From Candidatus Woesearchaeota archaeon (GTDB lineage: Archaea; Nanobdellota; Nanobdellia; Woesearchaeales; UBA11576), in contig JAHWIS010000126.1 in assembly GCA_019322385.1 (NCBI GenBank), positions 1-8,300 of the forward strand: a stretch of 8,300 bases of DNA, read 5' to 3'. A model generated the notes under the pieces. The model was not told the DNA's origin, searched no databases, and was given only the letters and a program-made list of their open reading frames with translations. A program made the translations under genes and the position numbers. Every line of letters starts with the position of its first letter. The stretch's first letter is position 1. Positions 1 through 4,689 of this stretch are shown here, piece after piece.

Positions 1-48
1 GCAAATGTGCTTCAGAACTATCTTGCAGGCAGGATATACAAGCAGTAG
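1..48 (+). CDS. C-terminal tail of an upstream gene (partial)
   Basis: Frame 1 is open from the window edge and reads ANVLQNYLAGRIYKQ before a TAG stop at 46-48. The composition is protein-like, with no low complexity. A TATA box for the next gene begins just after the stop, which fits a gene end here. Only 15 residues are visible, so no family can be named. The short length means it could also be a chance open frame. Confidence 0.45.
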   Translation, partial: ANVLQNYLAGRIYKQ

Positions 49-51
49 GCA

Positions 52-65
52 AAATATTTATAAAC
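52..65 (+). promoter_or_regulatory. TATA box of the membrane-protein operon
   Basis: The stretch aaatatttataaac is a good archaeal TATA box (core tttataaa at 57-64). About 25 nt downstream the predicted transcription start is near 85-90. That leaves a leader of about 20 nt containing a Shine-Dalgarno-like agaggt at 98-103, five bases before the ATG at 109. Confidence 0.7.
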
Positions 66-108
66 GCAAAGGCCTGATTCTTTATTAACACAAAAAAAGA
101 GGTATCAC

Positions 109-786
109 ATGCCAGACTGGTTGCTGAACATAGGATTGTATTTCTGGGGATTGTTCAAGCTATGGATAACGACATTGTTCGTGCTGCCGTTCAAGCATAC
201 TCAGATGCTTTGGCTTCTCATACCTATCTGGGCGACATGGTTCTTTGCAGAGTTCTTCCAGGAAAAGCACGGCACCTCTATGGGCAATGCGATAACCAAC
301 TCAGTGATAGTCATCTGGGGGAGCATTGACTGTACAAGGCAGACTGTCAACTTTATGACTGCAGGTGTCCTCACCTCGACCCTTGACATCTTCCTGAGGT
401 TCCTGATAATCGCGGTGATCCTCGGCTATGGTGTCACGATCATAATCTTAGGGCTTAAAGGCAACAAGGTGATAAAATACATAGGAAGAGTACGCGAAGT
501 CACGTATGCTTTCGTTATATTCGCTCCTGTGTTCTACAACGCAACACCATTGACATTCAATCATGTCATCGCTGCTGTCCTGTTCTTCCCATTGTTCTAT
601 TTCGCTATAGAGCTGATCGACCGCTACACACCGAACCCAAAGGCTATTGCAGAAGACATCCAGGAGAAGGGCGGTGAGGCAAAAGGTTTTGGTGAAGAAT
701 CACTCGGAGGCTTTGGAGAAGAGAGCATGGAAAAGCCTTCAAAGAAAAAAGGAAACAAGGAGGGACTTGAAGAGTTCAAGTTGTGA
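109..786 (+). CDS. Multi-pass membrane protein with charged C-terminal tail, unknown function
   Basis: This encodes 225 residues. The start is an ATG supported by agaggt five bases upstream and a TATA box further up. Hydrophobic segments lie near residues 8-27, 32-50, 93-115, 130-143 and 150-170, so about five membrane spans are likely, with a less hydrophobic stretch near 61-71. The last 50 residues are hydrophilic and rich in Lys, Glu and Gly. They contain a tandem GFGEES repeat (193-198 and 201-206), and by the charge pattern this tail is probably cytoplasmic. I recognise no catalytic motif or known family. The next gene starts across the stop codon of this one, so the two are probably translated together and may form a complex. 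No cleavable signal peptide is obvious; the first segment looks like an anchor. Confidence 0.8.
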   Translation: MPDWLLNIGLYFWGLFKLWITTLFVLPFKHTQMLWLLIPIWATWFFAEFFQEKHGTSMGNAITNSVIVIWGSIDCTRQTVNFMTAGVLTSTLDIFLRFLIIAVILGYGVTIIILGLKGNKVIKYIGRVREVTYAFVIFAPVFYNATPLTFNHVIAAVLFFPLFYFAIELIDRYTPNPKAIAEDIQEKGGEAKGFGEESLGGFGEESMEKPSKKKGNKEGLEEFKL

Positions 787-1502
787 CAATGGCTTATGAG
801 TTTTCAATAGCATTGCTGTCCTGGCTTCAGATAGCCCTGCTGTTTGTCTCAGTGTTCTTTGCATTCCTCACCCTAAGAGGTATAAGAAAGAGAAAACACA
901 AGAAAAAGATAATGAAGATCAAGAAGATCGTGTTTGCCTGGCTCACTGCAGCAGTTGCGTTCCTTGCGATGGCATTGCTGTTCAACAACATAAACTCGAT
1001 CTATCTCAGGTACCGCCCGCCTTCTGCAGGCGATGTATTTTTCATACTTTCATATATCTCATTCGCGATAGCCTTTGCCTATTTCTGGTTCAAGACGCAC
1101 CGGACTCATAAGCTGCATGCAAAAGAGCCGATCTTCATGTTCGGCGTCGCCTGTGGTGTGTTCATCTGGCTCTACTATCTTTTCCAGCAGGTCCTTATCT
1201 GCGGCTCCGGAGGCCTGCCATTGTCTGTCAGGTTCCTGAATTATTTCAATCCCATAGCAGTCTCAATTGTATTCCTCCTCACTCTCGTCATCCATCCAAG
1301 GCTCCAGGCAAAAGTCATCCGCACGCCATTGTGGTACATCTCCAACGGCATCTTCACATATTTCATCGCGTTCATGCTCTATGTATATTCATTCTGGAAC
1401 ATAACCATGACATTCATCCCTGTGCTCTACGCAGCCCTTTTCTTCATGAGCTCTGGTTATTTCCTTCTTGGATTTGTTGCTGCAAAGAAGAAGTACGCTT
1501 GA
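783..1502 (+). CDS. Seven-segment integral membrane protein, unknown function
   Basis: This encodes 237-239 residues. The start is either GTG at 783, overlapping the preceding stop, or ATG at 789 (Met3). No close Shine-Dalgarno site is seen, which fits translational coupling. Hydrophobic segments lie near residues 8-30, 49-69, 84-103, 115-134, 152-171, 182-202 and 209-232. A very basic loop (residues 32-48) after segment 1 probably faces the cytoplasm. The motif PPSAGDVFF (79-87) just before segment 3 resembles a Pro-Ser/Asp motif in seven-TM sensor modules of some bacterial and archaeal signalling proteins. Here no output domain follows, so a sensor role is only a guess. The last 59 nt overlap the end of the convergent gene on the other strand. 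Confidence 0.8.
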   Translation: MTMAYEFSIALLSWLQIALLFVSVFFAFLTLRGIRKRKHKKKIMKIKKIVFAWLTAAVAFLAMALLFNNINSIYLRYRPPSAGDVFFILSYISFAIAFAYFWFKTHRTHKLHAKEPIFMFGVACGVFIWLYYLFQQVLICGSGGLPLSVRFLNYFNPIAVSIVFLLTLVIHPRLQAKVIRTPLWYISNGIFTYFIAFMLYVYSFWNITMTFIPVLYAALFFMSSGYFLLGFVAAKKKYA

Positions 1503-1929
1503 GGTCCAGCTCCATCTGGTTTTTCCATTCCTCATCCCAAAGTTTCTTTAGTGCAGCGTAAAGATTCTTTTGATCTGTATAGTCAAGCGGGCAGGTCTCT
1601 TGTGCATAGTCATCATCGTCACAGTCTACCCAATTGTCCCTCAAAAAATCAATCTCATCCCTATGAGTGATTCCTCGTTGATATAGTTCATTCGCAAGCT
1701 CTGCTATATCACTGCTGCTGTCTTCATCATCGCTGAAAGGAGTAGTCTCATGGCTAAGGACATCTGGATGATTGAAGCAGAAGAATTCCCTCGTGAAATA
1801 AAACAGAGGGTCACCCTCTATAAACCTTGACTTGTCTACCTTCTCACCCGTCTCTAGAGAATTAAGTGTTTTATATACATTTATCTTCCTTACCTGATAT
1901 GGTTTTTTCTCTTCAGTTTCTTCTCCCAT
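1444..1929 (-). CDS. Small acidic soluble protein, unknown function
   Basis: I place the start at the ATG at 1929 (protein begins MGEETEEKK, 161 residues). A gggggtt stretch lies just upstream on the minus strand. The frame stays open to 2073, but that extension is made of the intergenic hairpins and reads as unlikely protein. The product is hydrophilic, with an Asp/Ser-rich patch (SDDEDSSSD), a second acidic run DCDDDDY, and a helical C-terminal part rich in Trp, Glu and Lys ending in a Gln/Ser tail. No membrane segment or known family is recognised. Its 3' end overlaps the convergent membrane-protein gene by 59 nt. No clear TATA box lies in 1930-2088, so it may be read from a promoter beyond the tRNA. 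Confidence 0.65.
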   Translation of the reverse strand: MGEETEEKKPYQVRKINVYKTLNSLETGEKVDKSRFIEGDPLFYFTREFFCFNHPDVLSHETTPFSDDEDSSSDIAELANELYQRGITHRDEIDFLRDNWVDCDDDDYAQETCPLDYTDQKNLYAALKKLWDEEWKNQMELDLKRTSSLQQQIQEGNNQSS

Positions 1930-1959
1930 GTTCCAACCCCCTTGTGAAGATGCAAAAAC

Positions 1960-2033
1960 CCTCAAAGCGCAAAGCGCTTTGGGGCGCCAAACTGCCTTGC
2001 AGTTTGAGCATAATGCCGACTTCATCGGCATTA
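1960..2033. repeat. Hairpin cluster between tRNA-Val and the acidic-protein gene
   Basis: Three hairpins stand almost end to end. The first is 1960-1984, an 11-bp stem with one G-T pair and core aaagcgc/gcgcttt, loop aaa. The second is 1988-2006, caaactgc/gcagtttg, loop ctt. The third is 2011-2033, taatgccga/tcggcatta, loop cttca. The word tgagcat follows the second and third (2005-2011, 2035-2041) and recurs in the cluster on the other side of the tRNA (2247-2253). On the minus strand these would sit in the 5' untranslated region of the acidic-protein gene or in the tRNA trailer. Their function is unknown. Confidence 0.75.
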
Positions 2034-2043
2034 TTGAGCATAC

Positions 2044-2077
2044 AAAAAGAAATTTTGCCGACTTCATCGACAAAATT
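2044..2077 (-). terminator. Hairpin plus T-run downstream of tRNA-Val
   Basis: On the minus strand a stem pairs 2071-2077 with 2051-2057 (aattttg/caaaatt). After one mismatch an inner 3-bp cga/tcg stem closes a five-base loop. It is followed by TCTTTTTG (2050-2043). The T-run and its position 12 nt past the tRNA end fit a transcription terminator. The loop and inner stem (ccgacttcatcg) match the hairpin at 2011-2033, so it may also simply belong to the hairpin cluster. Confidence 0.5.
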
Positions 2078-2088
2078 CCTTTCTTATA

Positions 2089-2178
2089 TGGGCCCGCCCG
2101 GACTTGAACCGGGGACCTCCGCCGTGTGAAGGCGACGTCATTTACGGCACCGAAGTGTAGCCGCTAGACTACAGGCCC
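2089..2178 (-). tRNA. tRNA-Val (anticodon CAC) with a 17-nt D-loop intron
   Basis: The minus strand folds as a complete tRNA. The acceptor GGGCCUG pairs with CGGGCCC, with discriminator A. The D-stem is GUC/GAC. The anticodon stem UCGCC/GGCGG encloses loop UUCACAC, anticodon CAC. The variable loop has five bases, and the T-arm is CCCGG-UUCAAGU-CCGGG. CCA is not encoded. The gene is 90 nt because the D-loop carries extra sequence. Bases GCGG pair with CCGU (4 bp, one G-U), followed by a 3-nt bulge CUA, a 3-bp CAC/GUG stem with UUCG loop, then a second 3-nt bulge AAA before the D-stem. This is the BHB geometry cut by archaeal tRNA splicing endonuclease. Cutting after the second base of each bulge removes 2142-2158 and leaves a 73-nt tRNA with D-arm GUCUAGCGGCUAUGAC, the usual archaeal tRNA-Val pattern. 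The tRNA identity is seen directly; the exact splice sites are inferred. Confidence 0.9.
2142..2158 (-). other. Predicted tRNA intron between positions 20a and 21
   Basis: The 17 nt start with ACACUUCG and end with CCGUAA on the minus strand. Their removal restores the conserved A14-G15, G18-G19 and A21 and a normal tRNA length. Most archaeal tRNA introns sit at 37/38 next to the anticodon; D-loop introns are a known but uncommon class. The outer helix is only partly formed (GUC/GAC of the D-stem, with a U13-U22 mismatch), so this is a relaxed BHB. Confidence 0.75.
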
Positions 2179-2188
2179 ATTTTTTGTC

Positions 2189-2215
2189 GTGCCATTAAGC
2201 TTGTCTTAATGGCAC
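2189..2215. repeat. Perfect 11-bp hairpin just upstream of tRNA-Val
   Basis: The arms gtgccattaag and cttaatggcac pair perfectly around loop cttgt. It lies 10 nt upstream of the tRNA 5' end, where a tRNA promoter would be expected. The minus-strand word CATTAAGA in one arm (2211-2204) is at about -30 from the tRNA and is at best a weak TATA box. Confidence 0.75.
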
Positions 2216-2226
2216 CGGAGGGCGCG

Positions 2227-2280
2227 TGTCAGAAACCTTCGGTTTCTGAGCATGCTCAGAAATGCAGAGCATTTCTGACA
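2227..2280. repeat. Nested hairpin cluster upstream of tRNA-Val
   Basis: Within 54 bases tcagaaa and tttctga alternate (2229-2235, 2243-2249, 2256-2262, 2272-2278). They give hairpins at 2230-2248 (cagaaacc/ggtttctg, loop ttc) and 2257-2277 (cagaaatgc/gcatttctg, loop aga), a 20-bp perfect palindrome at 2243-2262 centred on gcatgc, and an outer stem tgtcagaaa/tttctgaca closing the whole block. It could form a cruciform-like or multi-branched RNA structure. It shares tgagcat with the cluster at 1960-2041. Confidence 0.8.
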
Positions 2281-2281
2281 T

Positions 2282-2325
2282 GTCAACCGAGCAAGACCAG
2301 TTGTGCCTCGCTAGACTACAGGCCC
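2282..2325 (-). pseudogene. Partial tRNA-like sequence: second copy of the tRNA-Val 5' part
   Basis: Nineteen bases (2309-2327) are identical to 2162-2180 at the tRNA-Val 5' end and give GGGCCUGUAGUCUAGCG on the minus strand. The next bases differ from tRNA-Val yet can fold the same way: CGAG/CUCG (4 bp), 3-nt bulge GCA, CAA/UUG (3 bp) with a six-base loop, 3-nt segment GUU, then GAC able to close the D-stem with GUC. Beyond this no T-arm, no 3' acceptor strand and no U33-containing anticodon loop can be found before the complete tRNA begins. It could be a decayed duplicate, the trace of an insertion, or a 5' half of a split tRNA. The duplication is seen; its role is unknown. Confidence 0.65.
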
Positions 2326-2351
2326 ATATCAGTTTATAGAATCAGGTGTTG

Positions 2352-2364
2352 TTTTAAATATTTT
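2352..2364 (-). promoter_or_regulatory. TATA box upstream of the tRNA-like copy
   Basis: On the minus strand the sequence reads AAAATATTTAAAA, a strong archaeal TATA box centred about 32 nt before the 5' G of the partial tRNA copy (2325). It lies about 180 nt upstream of the complete tRNA. Transcription starting here would read the partial copy, the hairpins and then tRNA-Val as one precursor. Confidence 0.6.
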
Positions 2365-2365
2365 G

Positions 2366-2656
2366 TTATCCAGTCACTATTTTCTTGAGTTCAGCCACTC
2401 TTTTTATCAGGCCTGATGTTATTCCATCGCCGTCTTTCATCTCATGCGCCCTTACCTTGCAAAGCCATCTGCCCTTATGGTCTTCCTGTATCGACAGCCT
2501 GTAGAAATGCTCAAAGAAAAAGTCTATTATGCCCATATGTCTGTAGAACTGCAGGAATTGGGTCAGTGTCGCATCACTATTGCCAAGCGCCTCAAGCGGC
2601 TTTCCCTTCAAGAGATAATCAAAGTTCCTTGCAAAGTGCTCTTCAAGGTCATTCAT
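2366..2656 (-). CDS. Probable C-terminal part of an interrupted HExxH metallopeptidase
   Basis: The frame from the ATG at 2656 gives 96 residues. It is in the same frame as the HEIGHG protein upstream, separated from it only by a TAA stop and 13 sense codons (SGQFLLDSYPDQR). The sequence DLEEHFARNFDYLLKG at its start resembles the E-x-F-A helix that supplies the third zinc ligand in many HExxH zincins, so it completes the upstream half. The ATG is directly preceded by AAAGG with no spacing, so no proper ribosome binding site supports separate translation. I read this as the C-terminal third of one protein. Whether it is made separately, by readthrough or not at all cannot be decided here. The remaining residues show no known domain. 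Confidence 0.6.
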   Translation of the reverse strand: MNDLEEHFARNFDYLLKGKPLEALGNSDATLTQFLQFYRHMGIIDFFFEHFYRLSIQEDHKGRWLCKVRAHEMKDGDGITSGLIKRVAELKKIVTG

Positions 2657-2695
2657 CCTTTGATCAGGATATGAGTCTAGGAGGAACTGCCCTGA

Positions 2696-3127
2696 TTAAG
2701 CGCCGACCAGCGATGCATAGTCCCTGTGCATTGTCGGAATCTGGTTTGGCTGCAGCTTGATCCTTTCATCACCATCTGCAATCAAAGATCTCATAACAGC
2801 GACCTTTTCATAGCTCTCATGCTGCGGTATCTTGTTGTACCACAACCCATGCCCTATCTCATGCAGCATGTCATCTGTCTTCTTGATCTCTGCTTTGTTC
2901 TCCCTTGCGTCATAGCTGCTGCCTGGCGCGCCATTGTGATACCGCAGCTCAAATTCTGAATCGAGCAGGAATTCCACTAGGCATCCTGGCAGCAGCTGCA
3001 ATACTTCATGAGGTGGCACCTCTCCGTAATCGAATTCACCTGTTCGCAGGTTTGCCATGCACGATTTGCTCCTGTAGTCATCCCTGAGGTTCCATTTCTT
3101 GATAAGAAGGTCTAGTTTCGTTTGCAT
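2696..3127 (-). CDS. HExxH zinc metallopeptidase-like protein, N-terminal part before an in-frame TAA
   Basis: From the ATG at 3127 the frame encodes 143 residues and stops at TAA (2696-2698). Residues 88-94 read LHEIGHG, an HExxH zinc-binding motif (H89, E90, H93) in a helix, as in zincin peptidases. A stretch DDMLHEIGHGLWYNKIP looks like a complete active-site helix and turn. No signal peptide or membrane segment is seen, so the protein is probably cytoplasmic. The expected third zinc ligand is missing before the stop, but a candidate (Glu in DLEEHFARNF) lies in the same frame about 20 codons beyond it. A TATA box about 25 nt upstream of the ATG implies a leaderless or nearly leaderless transcript. 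The specific peptidase family and substrate are unknown. Confidence 0.7.
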   Translation of the reverse strand: MQTKLDLLIKKWNLRDDYRSKSCMANLRTGEFDYGEVPPHEVLQLLPGCLVEFLLDSEFELRYHNGAPGSSYDARENKAEIKKTDDMLHEIGHGLWYNKIPQHESYEKVAVMRSLIADGDERIKLQPNQIPTMHRDYASLVGA

Positions 3128-3148
3128 CCAAATTATTAGTCAGGAGCG

Positions 3149-3159
3149 ATATTTAAACA
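3149..3159 (-). promoter_or_regulatory. TATA box of the metallopeptidase gene
   Basis: The minus strand reads TGTTTAAATAT, centred about 26 nt upstream of the ATG at 3127. The predicted transcription start falls at or next to the start codon, and no Shine-Dalgarno sequence precedes it. This fits leaderless translation. Confidence 0.6.
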
Positions 3160-3192
3160 TTTCCAAACTAACGCCCTAGAAGTAGTAAAACC

Positions 3193-3864
3193 TTATTTAC
3201 GAAGTATCTGCTCCATGACCTGTTCGCCTATATTGTGCTTCGCAAGCGTCCCTGCCTTTTTCCACTGCTTTACAGCATTCTTGAGCATGCCTGCCCTGGT
3301 ATAGCACTCGCCTGCCTTGTCAAACAGCTTTGCCTTCTTGTACATCCGCGCTGCAGGGAGCCATTCCTCTGCCTGCTCATAATACCATGCAGCCTTCTGT
3401 GGCTGCTTCAATTGCTTCTCGAACATCCGCGCAGCAGTGCCTGGCATGTCTGCGTTTGCATAGCACTGTGCAGAATACCCCCAGCCTTTCACACGTTTCA
3501 ATATATCTGCTATCTTCTTCCAGGCCTTCAAAGGATCCTCACCGAGCTTGCGTGTGAACAGCATGTGTGCCTTGTCAATAGGTCCTGACCCGATGTCCTG
3601 GTAAGCATATTTTGCAAGAGTCCTTGCCTGCCTTTCGACCAGCCAGCGCAGATCACCCACTTTCGCGCAGATACCTTCATACACCTTTGCTGCCTTGAAG
3701 CCTTTCTTCTTCATGAGATATTCTTCTGCTCTCATGAACTCAAGTATCAATGGATTGTCAGGATATTTCTCAAGCAATTGCTTAAGATAGAATGCCTTCT
3801 GCTCATGATACGCCTTTCGTTTCAATATCTCCTGCACTTCGCTTGGTATCCTCATCTTCACCAC
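3193..3864 (-). CDS. Alpha-helical repeat (TPR-like) protein
   Basis: The frame encodes 223 residues from GTG at 3864, which overlaps the preceding gene's end, or 220 from ATG at 3855; ggtga lies just before the latter. The C-terminal half consists of short helical repeats of about 13-14 residues with the pattern KAA-x-x-Y-x-x-A (residues 154-207: QKAAWYYEQAEEW, PAARMYKKAKLF, DKAGECYTRAGML, KNAVKQWKKAG). This is the Ala/Tyr spacing of TPR or SEL1-like alpha-solenoids, which bind other proteins. The N-terminal 60 residues are basic and helical. There is no signal peptide or membrane segment, so it is probably a soluble scaffold. The overlap with the eight-cysteine protein gene suggests the two products act together. 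The partner is unknown. Confidence 0.75.
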   Translation of the reverse strand: MVKMRIPSEVQEILKRKAYHEQKAFYLKQLLEKYPDNPLILEFMRAEEYLMKKKGFKAAKVYEGICAKVGDLRWLVERQARTLAKYAYQDIGSGPIDKAHMLFTRKLGEDPLKAWKKIADILKRVKGWGYSAQCYANADMPGTAARMFEKQLKQPQKAAWYYEQAEEWLPAARMYKKAKLFDKAGECYTRAGMLKNAVKQWKKAGTLAKHNIGEQVMEQILRK

Positions 3865-4337
3865 TTCAAGCCTTCAAACTCCTGCAATAATGAATCATTT
3901 GCCATGCCCATCGAGTATGCATACCAGTCCAGCTCTCCTTCTTTCTTTTTCTTCTTCAAAAACTTCAGGAAATCCCTTTTCCGTTCTTTATCCCAGAGGT
4001 CAAAGAAGAACGCTGCCTTGCACACATGAAGAACATCGCAATAATGATGGTCTATCCTGAGATCAACACCAGAGTTGACATCCGGATGCACCGGGCAGAA
4101 CACCATATCCTTATCAACATCATACACAAGGTTCCTGCACACACCACTCTTGCGCAGGTCCTTGCTGCGGTTCATATATGAATCTGCACTCTTTCCTTTC
4201 TGCGCATGCTCCCTCAACTCAAGAGTGTTTTTCTCTATACCTTCTGCTACAGAACGCTTGTCCTTGAACCCATGTCCACAACAACCCATGCAGCTTAACC
4301 ATCCAAGCTGGCACAGGCTAGACTTGACATACCTCAT
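3858..4337 (-). CDS. Eight-cysteine, possibly metal-binding protein
   Basis: This encodes 159 residues from the ATG at 4337, with aggt nine bases upstream. Cysteines are at 9, 16, 19, 20, 67, 81, 100 and 106. The N-terminal group C-x6-C-x2-C-C-G-H and later FCPVHP, HHYCDVLHVC look like ligands for zinc or an iron-sulfur cluster. The CxxCC element recalls cysteine-cluster (YkgJ-type) proteins, but the rest does not clearly match. The C-terminal part is a Lys-rich helix (a K6 run near 128-133) followed by an acidic tail. No membrane segment is present. The TPR-like gene starts within the last codons of this one, so they form an operon. Metal binding is inferred from the cysteine pattern only. 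Confidence 0.75.
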   Translation of the reverse strand: MRYVKSSLCQLGWLSCMGCCGHGFKDKRSVAEGIEKNTLELREHAQKGKSADSYMNRSKDLRKSGVCRNLVYDVDKDMVFCPVHPDVNSGVDLRIDHHYCDVLHVCKAAFFFDLWDKERKRDFLKFLKKKKKEGELDWYAYSMGMANDSLLQEFEGLKW

Positions 4338-4379
4338 TTTAATATACCTAAACCACGCTGGTTTTTAATGTTTTCCTAT

Positions 4380-4389
4380 GTTTTAAAAC
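4380..4389 (-). promoter_or_regulatory. TATA box of the cysteine-protein/TPR operon
   Basis: The sequence gttttaaaac is a symmetrical TATA-like element about 45 nt upstream of the ATG at 4337. Transcription would start near 4358, leaving a short leader with tAGGT at 4350-4347. A second A/T-rich site, CATTAAAAACC near 4361-4371, is an alternative that would give a leaderless transcript. Confidence 0.45.
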
Positions 4390-4393
4390 AGAA

Positions 4394-4684
4394 TTACTCA
4401 TCATCCACAGTAAAAAGCTTAGAATCAGCGACCTTGAACAGCCCCAACCTGGCACCGCAGTCCAGCCAGCCATGAGCATAATTCAGCGCAGCAAAAGCAA
4501 GAACCCAATCTCCTTTCTCCCTGAAGTGCCCTGCATCGTCATAGTACCGCTTTGCCATGTCAAGCACTTCCTCTGCTCTGCCTTTCTGAGCCTCATCAAC
4601 GCCTTTCTCAGCTATCATGTCCAGTGCCTGCTTTGTCACAGAGAAATACTTTTCCAGCTTTTCTTCAGAGATGACATCCCCCAT
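4394..4684 (-). CDS. DUF357 family protein
   Basis: This encodes 96 residues from the ATG at 4684 (protein begins MGDVISEEKLEKYF). The frame is open further upstream, but that part is the reverse frame of the membrane-protein gene and is not plausible protein. The order of a helix with AKRYYDDAGHF, then EKGDWVLAFAALNYAHG, then WLDCGARLGLF matches the DUF357 family, a small helical domain common in archaea and of unknown function. The length is typical. It begins 5 nt after the stop of the Lys-rich membrane protein, so the two share a transcript. There are no catalytic residues to point to. A role in binding another protein or RNA would be a guess. Confidence 0.85.
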   Translation of the reverse strand: MGDVISEEKLEKYFSVTKQALDMIAEKGVDEAQKGRAEEVLDMAKRYYDDAGHFREKGDWVLAFAALNYAHGWLDCGARLGLFKVADSKLFTVDDE

Positions 4685-4689
4685 AGATA

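Noticed and set aside
1930..2073. N-terminal extension of the acidic-protein frame up to 2073 (209-residue version)
   Set aside because: The extra 48 codons consist of the intergenic hairpins and give a Cys/Ala/Lys-rich sequence unlike the rest. The ATG at 1929 has a purine-rich site just upstream.
1960..2280. CRISPR array
   Set aside because: The hairpins differ in sequence and length, there are no identical direct repeats at regular spacing, and no cas genes are nearby.
2181..2327. A second complete tRNA between the two 5' copies
   Set aside because: No T-loop (TTCRA type) or CAGGCCC-like 3' acceptor strand exists in this stretch on the minus strand. An anticodon arm closed by UGUCA/UGACA would enclose more than 30 bases without a proper U33.
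2162..2327. Integration site (attL/attR) of a mobile element
   Set aside because: The duplicated 19 bases are the 5' end of the tRNA rather than the 3' end usually used. The segment between them is only 147 bp and encodes no integrase.
2416..2760. Plus-strand frames of 76-114 codons opposite the metallopeptidase halves
   Set aside because: They are shadows of the minus-strand gene, with no promoter or ribosome binding site and a composition typical of antisense frames.
3235..3588. Plus-strand Cys/Leu-rich frame of 117 codons
   Set aside because: It lies antisense to the helical-repeat protein. The repeated Leu/Cys/His pattern comes from the reverse complement of Ala/Lys-rich repeat codons.
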